From Branchiostoma floridae (lineage: Eukaryota > Chordata > Leptocardii > Amphioxiformes > Branchiostomatidae): a DNA stretch of 64,000 bases. The translations under genes were made by a program, and so were the position numbers. Under the pieces are notes generated by a model that saw only the letters and a list, made by a program, of their open reading frames with translations, made no database searches and was not told the origin of the DNA. The DNA is taken from positions 8,368,617-8,432,616 of the forward strand of contig NC_049988.1 in assembly GCF_000003815.2 (NCBI RefSeq), read 5' to 3'. This document shows positions 11,401 to 23,400 of this stretch, in pieces (the stretch's first letter is position 1; each line of letters opens with the position of its first letter).

Positions 11401-14400
11401 GATAGATAGTCCTTTCAACAAGATGAAAAGATTCAAAGCTTCAAGGTCAGAGTCCTTCCCCTTGAGTCTGGTGGACTTGCCGACACCCTGCTGGGGGTCA
11501 CAGGCTAAAATTGCACTGCAATACTTCAACCAAAACTAAAATGGTTTATCCTCTTCAGGAAACTGGATCAGGTAGCCTGGTATCCAGCCGTTTTCAACTC
11601 TTGTCCAGTTTTATGCCAGCAAATTAGAAAGCAGGCCATACATGTACACAATGTATTAGCTAAACATGGCTGAATACTAGGCTGTTAGGGCTTGGTACCA
11701 GTATGGTGCCGGCACAAAACTGGCAATAACAAGGGTGAAGTAGAGGAGAGTTCATAGTAATTTTGAACAGTAAGTTACAGTCAAACTTGGTCTAAGCTAA
11801 TGGAGCAGTTAGCACTGTTCACACAATACTCTACCAAACAGACTCCTTTTTATTGCAAAATGGACTTTTTGAGTTAACCCATTCACAAGTTTTCACAATT
11901 CGGTTGTTCAGGTTCAGATCCGGACCTGGACCTGATCCTCTGGACCTAGACCATACCTGTACCTGAATTTTCTATACCGGTACTTAACCCTATAGGCTAT
12001 AAACAAAACATATTATTCCATAAACTAGCTCTAAGCTGAATCTGTCTTTAAAAAAACTCAGAAAACCCATAAACTGTTAGTGATATTTTATAAACTGCTA
12101 GTGATTTGCTTTAAACTGTAGTGATTTTCTATAAACTGCTAGTGATTTGCTATCAAGGCCATCTTGCTCATTAGACCAACATGTCGATGACCTCATTACA
12201 AAGATGAGCTTTGACAGGTAATCCGTGTCTGTGGTGCCCTGGTGTCAGACCTGATGTTGTTCAACACCTGTGAAGGTACCTTGTAGCCTGAAGGCAGAAA
12301 AACTAAGGCTTAAATTTTAAGGCATGAGCGTCATGAAGTTGCAGATACTGTAAATGTTGAAATGTACACAGTAGGTTCATGTCCATGAATGATGACGTGT
12401 CTACTGCAAAATCATCAATCTTGGAACATAAAAAATGTCACTTAAATATCCGCACTAGTACTCAAGCAACTGGATACATCAGATGTTTCAAGTAGCATCC
12501 ACTACCTTTGGTCAATCACCGATAAAAAGTAGTAGATGCTACAGTATACATGTGTCTGAAATATTCTATATGTACAGTATTTTGTAGCTTACAATGCTAG
12601 TAACCATCATCTAAGTATCTTAATACCTTGACATTTAACTTTCATTGACATGTGAACAAAAATGATTTTCTGTCAGCAATGGACTATTTCTTTGCTTAAA
12701 CTTCAACACAAAGTTAAACATGACATGATAAATTAGGTTCCCTCCGACTTCAATGATTTCTTCCACATCTTCGTCTCCTATACATGTGTACCTCCAATAC
12801 AGAAATTACATAGTATAGCCAGATGAACCGAACTAAATCAAAATCAGTTAACTGTTTGCTCTGCATTATTTTAGGAATTTTGAACGATTTGTTCAACTAA
12901 AAAAAACAGACATTCGCCACATTTAAAAGATACCAGATGGTTTGGGCATAATCAGCAGAAAAAATTCTTGAAATCAGAAAGTGTTTATCTAATAATCACC
13001 ACAAGAAGCTAACAAGCCCCAGACCGGACATGGATTTAGAATAAGACCTGAATAAGTCAAACATCTTTTTTAGGCATACACATGGATGTACATGTAATTG
13101 TCTAGGTCATTAAGGTGACCTTTTGATTGACCTTTTTACATGTATGGAGAATGAGCTTAGATAAGGGCTAGACAAGTTGGTAATGATTTCACTGGTCTGA
13201 CAATATCATGTACATGTACAGTCATGTGAATTGAAAAGATACTTCCAACTTTTTCTTCAAATTCTTTGTGAGATTCAATCCTTTTCAAGTAATAACTTTT
13301 ATGCTGCAAAATGATTACAGTACTAGTATCACATAAAACAATGTAATCACATGAATGTTGTCACACCTTTTGTCACACCTTCCATAACGACAAAGGTCAC
13401 TGTAAAGGTCATGTAAAATGTACCTCTTCTGTTTGAAATTAGTTCAGTCAATTTAACATCACTTTTACACACAACTAAAAATATACTAAAAATTGCAACA
13501 ATACTTTGAACACAGCTACTTTACATTGGTTTAGTCAATTTTTAAGTACTTTATCTTTTACGATTCAACAGAAAATACGCCCAAAAGCAGTAACTGTTGC
13601 TGATTTTGGAAACAGTCAGACGTTTCAGACAACATCCGTTGTCTTTCATCAGGGACACTGGAGAGATCTCCGTGAACAGTTTCATCAGGTTGGTATGTCA
13701 CTGAATAAAAAGACTCTTTTTACACAACCAGTGCTTTATTCTCACCGACGTTTCGGTGACCGTCTGTCACCTTCTTCAGGGCAATTCTGACTGGTTCACA
13801 TTGTACTGCAGGACAGATGTCGCTGCTCACAGTTCAGATGCGGTCACAAAACGAAAAGTATTTAGTATACATAATAATTGTACATACAGACAGCTTTATG
13901 CACATATTCACAATGCGGTCCCAAACGTAAAGGAGTGTAATACATCCATAACACAATCAGTTGTCAATTAACAATGAATTAATGTAACAGTTTTTTTCTT
14001 TTTTACTTCTTAAGAATATTGAAGATAAGAATATTGGAGAGATCTCTTTGGAGAGCAGGTTTTTATATCCCGACTATGACTTAAAATGCAAAAGAGATCT
14101 AATTGGAGAGCAGGTTTATCCTAACTATGAACTAATTAGTGTGCAAAAAGGGGAGGAAGACAATTTTTCAGTAGTCCAAAAAAGCCTGCTCTCCTAGAGA
14201 TCTCTCCAGTCTCAGGATAAAAAACAACAGATGTTGTCCTTTCCAAAATCATATCCAGTTGCATGTTGAATGACTGCTTTTTGGCATATCTTATTACCTG
14301 GATGTCTAACCTTCATCAGCGTTTACAGAAAATAGTTAGCCTGAGTGTCATCCTACTGAGTGTAGCAGGGGCTCCCACATTCTCTTCCCTAGTTATGCTG

Positions 14401-17400
14401 AAACTAATGAAGATGACACTCGGGATAGAAATAACAGGGTTACCTTTCGATATCACTGTTCCTCACAGTAAAGATTGAGCTCCTTACTAGTATGGTGATT
14501 TAAGGGACCTGATTTTCAGGGGTTGCACTGTGAATACCACACTAATAAGAGTCAGCCCTGATGTGCATATGTGCTCCAATCAGATTTATAACCCAGTTGT
14601 CTGGGACAGACTTGACTGTCTATGAAGGCCTTAAAGATACAAGGTGTCAACAACACCTGTTCTGGTTTAAACCACAAAATGCCATTTCAACAGCAGCATC
14701 TTTATCAAGTGTTCTTTAAGTAAACCTTACAGGAGAATACTGCACAGTGTATGAAGTAGAATGGTAATGAAGACGTAGGAAAAGTGATTGATTTTTTCTC
14801 AATTGTGTAATATGGTGAGAAGATGGCTCTTAAGTTTGCAACACAACGAATGACAACTGTGTTATATCTCAACATTTTCAAAGAAATGAAACATAATTCA
14901 GGAAGAATGTTGACTTGACTTAACACATATCAAAACATAGTAAAGATCCTAAAGCCCTCATAATGCAAATGGAAACATCATCCTAAGGGGTTCAGAAGCA
15001 TTTCCACGCGAATACTTTGGCTTTGACATTGAAAAATTATGGTGGCATGACAAAGCCCTTGAGAATCTGAGACACATGGTTATGACACATAAAGCAACAG
15101 GTTTTGGGGCTGTGCCCAGTTAAGTGACAAAATGCCTCAAGACAAACATTCATTGATGGTTCCTATCAAAAGGAATGGTTGGCAGGCACTCTTAGAGGCC
15201 ATGAAGCACAGTGCAGTAAGGTCCCAAAGGTGTCCGCTATGGTATGCTGTCATTTTCTGGCACTTGGTACAAGAGCAGGTGCAGCATTTTGTAGAGAGGA
15301 ACGAAGCATGAAACACACCGTAAATCCAACTTTATGGTTAATGCTTTTGGATTTGTCTCCTTTCCTTTAAAGGCTCCCTTTGCACTATAGATTGCAATTG
15401 CTGAGTAACTGTACATGTACATCGAGCAAATTTGGATTTGTGAAACTTGACAACAGAAAACAAAAAACACAAAGTGTGAAGAAAATTTGTTATCTCAAAT
15501 CTCTCCATCTGTGAAATCTCAGCAATCATAGCCTCCTGCAGAAAGTTGGTGCCCCTACAGATCTCCATAATGAGTCAAGGTCAAGGACAGAAAACTCATT
15601 ATGACAGTACTTTTTTGTTCCTCAAAGTGCATTCATATCAATCCAGTTGAGTTATACTTCTTAAGCTGACAGCAATAAAAATACAATAAAATCTCATTCC
15701 AAATACTTTATGCGTGTATATCCTACTCCTGGGGAAAACAATGTAGGCAGTCAAAATGACCCAATGTGTTTTCAAATAATGATCAGGAGTTGGAAATCAG
15801 CTATAGTTTGTAATTTTTTTCAAACATGGCAATGACCAGATGAGGATGCAGTGCAGGTTTTAAAAGACTTTTTTTTCCCTTTGTGGTTTCTGCTAGATGA
15901 TCTTTGATGAAAAACAACCTCTCCATATTCAAGTATGTTAACTTCTTGCTTCTTAAGACAGTTGTAAATGTAAATGCAGATGGAGTTTAAAATACATGGT
16001 AGTGAGCAGCATCAAAACTAGAGATTTTGTAAAATTGTTTGGGTCATGTGATACAAACTGCCAATTAGCAAACACTAGGTGATATAAAGAGAGGTTGACA
16101 TGTCAGTTCCATAGACAGCTAGTTAAACTAGACTCCAATGACAAACATACTTGGAACTTCCATATAAAAAGGTTTATGTCATGACCGCTTAACTTCATGC
16201 CTGAAAATGGAGTCCTCACCAAACAGAGATGAGTTTGTTATGTGTTTTCTATGGAAAAGGGGTCAACTTATTCAATTACCAGATGTCTATTTCCTGTTTT
16301 GTTGTCAAAGGTAGAACTGTACACACAACTTTCAGCAAATTGGTGGGAAAATTTGTAAAAAAAAGTACTAGTCCCTAGGTTGGGAGAAAGCCATTTTGGT
16401 ATGCTTAATACTCATAGTTTCCATGCCAGTGTAACAGGCCAGAATATACCTCTGGTCATAACCAACCCGGGTGTGTTCTGGCCAGGGGCGTATTCGGGCT
16501 TGCTATACCAGGGTAGGGATTCCAGTTCTCTTTGATTTGTTCTGTTGGGTCAGTGCTCTCTGGCTACTACAAACATTCAGCCTGACCATGGGCCATGTGG
16601 AAGAACGCCTGGCAAAATATACAGAGCAGCTAGGGGAGCCTGAGCCTTTTGAAGTCTGAAAGTTTGAATGCTGGACACTGACAGGAAGAATGCTAGAGGG
16701 CAGCATGTAGGGATGTGGGGGAACAGGGTTCAGGCTCAACACTGATCAGAATGCTTTTGTATTTATAGGAGGACACCATAAATTTACTACTACTGTCAGC
16801 AAAGAAAGTGGTAGATAAATCAGTAGACTGAGTATGTATAAACCTGATGATAGGCACTTATAAGAATTTAAGATGTATACTCACTTTTGTCACAGTTTTC
16901 CAACGCTAGTGCTGCATGAGAAGCCTTGTAGTATTTGACATATCCGAAGCCTTTTGGATCGCCCGAGCCTCGATCGCGTACAACGTTGACGTACTCAATC
17001 GGACCCCATTCCTTAAAGATGTCCTTAAGATCCTCCTCTTCCAAAGACTTTGGGATGACCAGGAATAGTCTGGTGAGGGACTCTGCGTCGATGCTGATGT
17101 CGTTAGTGCTTCCACTGCTGCGCGACTGGGCTACCATCACCTGCAAACCACAAATCCCGTTAAATATGAGACAGCAACCAAGTCTGACCCCCTCGCACCC
17201 TAACTAACCAATCCTGAGCTTCTCGTGGGGCTTTCCAGCTTGAAAAACAATAATCCGCTCCACCTCAGACAACCCCTGCACCACCTGACCCAAACTAAGC
17301 TACTCAGTGGGACAGGCTCCCTCTCTAGGAAAACAGCACTGTGGAACCAACACATGAATACATCAGGAGAGGTCAAAAATGTGTACCTGCCTCAGGCGGC

Positions 17401-20400
17401 CCTCCTTTTGAGGGACTTGATAACCATATTAGATGCAGCTGTCACTGTTAGATCCAAAACAGCCACAAACTTGCACTCCAGATAGAGTGTCCATACCATG
17501 AGCTTTCTAATAGGCCTCCTCGGGAGGCAAGTAACCTGTACAATTTACTACAAAATTCTTTAAATCAATTTCCGGGGAAGTTGGCTTCAACATTCGTCCC
17601 ATCATGAAAAAATGCTCATTGATTTCTTGGAACGTGAACAATTTGCCCTTGGTTCGGAACGGCTGCTGCGGTCTGGAGATTCAGTTGGATCCCTGCAGTT
17701 AGATGGGAGTTTTGAAATATAGCTTGACTTAGTGTATTAGGACTATCCCCCTCAAAGTTCAACGTGGCAGCCAAGAATCTGACTCCCAACTGTTGGATTC
17801 CTGGGGTTATAGAGGAGTAATATATTGCTGTACCAACAGCATAAGACTTCCCTTACACTGCCTTACAGGTGATGACAGAAGGGGGCCCAAAGGTGCAAAG
17901 TCTGCCAGCTCTTTCATTCAGAGATATATTTTGGGCAAACACAGCAATACCACTAGCTGAAATGGCCATTCATGAATTTATGCACAGAGCGGATTGCATT
18001 GTGTGCCTATATCATCCAGCGCAGAATGTTTCTGTCTCTGGACGACTACTAGTTATAAAGCGGAGGGAAAGACTCCCTGTCAGCTGATGTATCTGGATCA
18101 GTCAATCTACCACCTGTATGCTACTTTCCAAGAAGTGGGTAGCCAAGAATTCAAAACTTCATGAATGATACACACACAGTACAGCAACCAAGTTGGTTGA
18201 AAAAGAGAGGATGTAATACCTTTATCAGAAGACATTTTTCTCACCACTTCCTAGCTTGTATGTTAATTGGTTAGTTGGATTGGTTAGTTGGTTAAGTTAA
18301 TGTAATGATAAACCAAAACGTAATATACATGTACATGTATGCTCTGGTGGAAAAGCTTAGCTAGGTCTAAGGAGCACATGTAAGTAGAAGTAGATTTGTG
18401 TATAAATATAATGATTCATGTAGTTATTATGATGCCCAGTGTAAAACTATGTGTTAAAAGACAACAAAACACTAAAAGATTCATTGAGGGATCAGTGTAA
18501 AATGTTTGATCACAGAGCAGTTGCAGCCTTTAGTAGAAAGGGAGTGTGGTTGAACAAATTTGAGGAAAAACAATTATTAAATTCAGATTGGGGGAGTCAG
18601 ACTATCTTACATCTAGCACATTTTCATTCCAAGTTTGGCTATTGCATCTTCCTTCCTTGCACAAGTGCTTCAAGATACCATCACTACAATGTATGTCCAA
18701 CTGAATCTCCTCATCTCAATGTCACCAGGCCATCCGTCACTGCCCTTCCATCTGTTATCAGCAATAAAGAAATGCAAAATGCCCTGGGGCAGTGTGAACG
18801 GTGTGAAATGAAAAACATTCCACATTCGATAGTGAGCAATATACAGGGATATTGCACGGTTTTTGGCGACCCATAATTCATAATGTCGGACGATCTTTTC
18901 ACCTTTGGAAATCAGCAAGCAATAAAAGGCGTAGTCTTTTTTCCCAGACTTTTAAGTATCATATTGGTGATACAATATGCAGTATAGATTTTTCAATTAC
19001 CATGTTTAGCTGATACCCAACCAAGACCTTTGAAAATTGCAGCAGTTCAAACTACATAATTTACCGGTACAGAACTAATACTTTCGTGTGGACTGAAAGA
19101 TACTCTGAAAGGGAAATCCAATAGAAAACTATCTACGTAGCTCAATTAGATTTGGTTAGAATGGGACATCTATATTTCTTACTAATCCATTTTCAATGTA
19201 CAGCAGTTCTATTGTTTTCCAGTTCATTCAGTGTGTCATGTGGGAATGTTTAAGCAGAGCTCAGATCCAGCGCCTGTCCACGCTGCTATGTGACTTTGAT
19301 TATCTTGGCTTGCTTCAAGATTTTAATATCTCCTGCTAGGGGCATTCAGGGTCACTTGGACCTGGAAGACTGCCCTGCACATGTGGCACCTGTCAAGGTT
19401 AACTCCTCCGAAGGGAGGGGTGTGGCAGGAGAACCAGACATTATCCTATGAAGTGGCATCGAGGACCTAGTGCTTACAATAGGCTACCTGGTGCATGTAG
19501 GATTGAAATTTCACAGGCTTGATTCCTAGCATTCCTGGCTAGACTTGTGTCCTTGAGAAACAGATCTTTAATATGCACTTTTGCTCAGTTCCCCCTGGTG
19601 TACATTGTAAATGGGTACGTACTATTTCGGTTGGGGGGGGGGGGTGTGGTAAATGGGGGATGGAAGTAGCTAAACCTTCCAATACTCAGTGGCCTTGACA
19701 CAGTAGATGACAACCTACATGTACTGCTCCTAAAGCCCTACAAAGGCTATGAGAACTTTCTCTTCAATGGTTGCTAAATGCACAAAATGTAGATCACTAA
19801 TTAAAAGTACCGGTAGATCACTCTGCAATTTCTCTTTGTCTCTCCTACTAGTTTCTACACCATTGCTAAGAAAACATTCATTCAGAAACCTCCCAATATC
19901 GGGATATCTAATTGTTATTGAATACATCCATATGCAATCTCATGACCCGTGAAATACAAGGTTGCCCTTTTGGTACACTACCTGACAGTGTGCGTTATAA
20001 AAGATAACTCGTAAATACTCCAAATGGAAGGGCTGATCAAATTATATAAACATCCCAGTAGAATAACTTATAAGTAACAGTTGGAAATCCCTAGTCTTGA
20101 ATGTGCAGGTTTCGTTGTTATTCCTGGAACAGAGCTGTGGAGGAAGCTATCCCTCTGCAGTGTTTGTGGTACGCCATAATATACTGGGCTGCGGTCAAGG
20201 GGCAGGAAGCATTCTGACCACAGCGGTATGCCAGGGCTTCCGCCGGGGATACCTTTAACTGCTGTCCCAGTGCCTGAAGACATTGCCATGACTGTGTATC
20301 TCAACTGTACTGTTGATGGAAATATCTGGGTCACTTAGGACTGCAAATTGCTATTCAAGACTTTGGAAAGATCTATTCTTTATACAAAATGAATTCCAGT

Positions 20401-23400
20401 GGTGCGAACAAAATTATGGCAGTCTCAAGTTTTTATTCCTTTTATATCCCACCCATTTGCTAAATCTGTCACTTTACACTCACAAAAAAACATTTTTATT
20501 AATTTCATGTTGGACATCATAAAAGTTTTGTCCATCTCAACGATTTCCATCCTGAGGGACAGGTCCTGGAGACAGACCAGAATAAAATGTTGGAAAAGAT
20601 ATGGACTTGAATGCTTTTATGACAAAAGTCACAAAAGGAAAAAGTTGCCTTAGAAAAATTTCTGCTTTTGTTAACATAATTTCAAATCTTTTTTACACGA
20701 TTCGGAAATATACGATCCTAGGATCAATGCTTTTTCCACTTGTCCTGTTGTTGAATTCCTGAAGAAAACTACTAGATCTTTTCACAGACTTTTCTTGGAT
20801 GACGAAGTTACTGCAGTTCCTTGTCCTGCTGATTTAAGTGATAGGAACAGATCCAGATGTCAAGACCAGGTCAAGACAAGCTAAAGTCTGTATCAAAGTT
20901 TAAGATTTCCCCCTCAAATACCATGGTAACCATGGTAAAACTGTCAGTGTGTCTTTACAACTACATAATAAACTCAGTATGCTGCAAAGCAACTTCTGGT
21001 AACTTCCAAAGTAAGACACGTTACTTCTTTCAGAACAGGCCAACTGGAGTAGATGTTAGGGTGGAAGACTAACATTTTCTGATTGCCAATGTTTTACTAC
21101 AGCCATTCACCAGGTTATAACGCTAGTTCACCTTTATTCGCGGGTTAACCTTTATGTATCTGTTGTATTTAACACCAGAGTATTTCAGGATATCAAGTTG
21201 ACGGACGGAGGTCTCAAACTGCATTATATTGAAAAAAAATGCAATTTGAAAACACCTTCCATTAACGTAATATCCCTAAATATCCCGTTTTTAGGTACAA
21301 CAGATATAGGTTACCCTGCAAATAAAGGTGAACCAGCGTTAATGCTCCTCATTTCGCTGTATGTTCATTATGTGTTGTATGAAAAAAATAGTCACACACT
21401 TTGACTCTGAGATATGCCAAAAGAGCACTGGATATGACTTTGGAAACATTTAGACATTTCAGACAGTATCCCCTATCTTTTGTTAGTGACTAGACAAATA
21501 TCAAGATTTATCATCACTCTACAGATATATATAACCATGTATTTCATGTTCACTGTACATGACTTCTTTTGCAGTTGATGATTTGGTAGACAGATTTTCA
21601 ATTGACTGCCTTATAATCAAATGATAAACAAATTGCCTTTTTATAAGAACTGAAACGCAATGGTTACCGTCAGTGTCACTTACGTAGCAGCCAACCAATG
21701 ATGATGAGGAACAATAGCAATTATTAGATTGTTATTTTTAATTCTAGCACATAACAATTCCCACATTTTACAGGTGTAGTGGTCCAGACTATATCCTTGG
21801 TCAGAATATATCTGGCTACATCCTTGCCAGGGGTATATTCCAGCCTGCTATGCCAGTATTGTATGATCTCTTTTATCTCCCAGTCTAGACTGCCCTGACA
21901 GAGAGAGATGCCAGCTGCAGAGAGACTGAGCAGGTGTTTGTCATTAACTTAATCAGGGAAGAGGGAACATGTAACAGTAGAAGTTCATGGACAAACAGAA
22001 TTGGGGGTACTACTGTAAATGCAGAAATTTTCGCGGTGGCTTTATGTTCGCGGGTTTTCGCGTTGCCAATTCACTGCGAAATCAAAGTGAACATTTTCCC
22101 ATCGCAGTAGAGACTACAGTGCATGGTGCTACCGCAAACTTAAAGCCAACGCGAACGGTCCTTTTTCCTGCTACCACGAAATTAAATCCCTGCGAACTTA
22201 AATACATTTACAGTATTAGGACATACAGTTAGCTATAACTGGTCTCCTGCCAAAGTGAATCACTCCAGGGTGGGAGACTGACCCTGCCTCTACATGGTGT
22301 AATCATCAACAACTGGCCTGAGACAGGCCTTTCTGTAGGATGAAACCTCCAGTGGTAAAGGGTCAGTGGAACAGTAACACTGACATCATCCTCATCAAAT
22401 GTACAATACAAAGCATGGTGTAGTCCTATGATGGTACTCTGAAAGTCCATACGTGTATATTCTCAAGATGTGTACTTTTTGTCTTGTTTATGTTCCCAAT
22501 GTTAACAGCATAATATCCTTTCGAGAATACATCAACATCTGACAATTTCTTTCCATGTTTACATGTTTTTAGGTAAAACTAATAGCCATAAAAAGTTAAG
22601 AAACTTAACTTAGAATTTCTTTGTAGGACATAGCAACCAGCAAATGTATACCTTTCATTTCAATACTAGTATATTTGCAAGACACATCAAACTGGTACCA
22701 AATAACACATCAACACAGCACTGCCTGTGTAATAGCACCACCTAGTGGTTAGTTACTGCATTGCATATGGCACACTTCCAGCTTCAAAACCTGAAGGAAT
22801 TCAGACTGGAATGAAACCACAATGCATGGAGTTTTTAAGAATCACTTTATCTCAACAAGACAGATTATTTTCTCCCATCACTGAGTATTGTTTCCTTCCA
22901 CATCCTCTTGGCAGAGCAGAATCCATGGGGAAACAATTTTTATGTCAAATTTCCTAACATTTGATGCCTCATTCTGTAAATACATGTTATATCTCCTATA
23001 AATCTCTGTCCAACAAAGTCGCTATGTATAAATATTCTACTAAATCTCTAGTAACAAGAGACCCATGCTTGCAGTTCTTAGACGTTATATTATGTCTGAG
23101 GAGACTGCATGACCAGACTGTTGAGCTGAGTTGATGGCAGGCTGCCGAAGTCTCTACCATATCTGATACTCCCAGCTGTTTGGGTGGATCTTTGATCACA
23201 AAGGCTTAAATACTAAATGTCACTCCTTCCATCTACATAGTGAGTCTTTGAGGGACTGATAATATTTGGAGATTTCATGTTAGAGTTAACAGAAGAAGAT
23301 AAGTTACGAAAGTGCAATAAACTATCTTGTCACAAGAAAGCTCTGCATTTAACACTTACCTCAACTAAAAATGGTATAATGATACATGTACATTTCTATA

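Larger units (their letters stand above)
13601..14251. mobile_element. Inverted-repeat complex with hammerhead-like hairpins
   Basis: The left end (gattttggaaacag, then acaacatccgttgtc, then actggagagatctcc) recurs inverted at the right end (ggagagatctctccag, acaacagatgttgtcc, ttccaaaatc, about 14195-14251). Inside are a second foldback (14036-14207) and a separate hairpin module (13741-13800). The whole is non-coding and looks like a nested insertion. Confidence 0.6.
10189..16884 (-). other. RBM45 intron between visible exons 3 and 4
   Basis: GT-AG intron of about 6.7 kb. It holds FC repeat copy 2 (11735-11992), a 21-bp minisatellite (12070-12153), a 650-bp inverted-repeat complex with two hammerhead-like hairpins (13601-14251) and part of a dispersed 'tgctatnccag' repeat (16432-16520). 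The remainder looks unique. Confidence 0.75.

Noticed and set aside
18451-18876. 141-codon open frame, plus strand
   Set aside because: No recognisable domain, no splice context and AT-rich codons. It lies in a large intron, so a chance frame is likelier.
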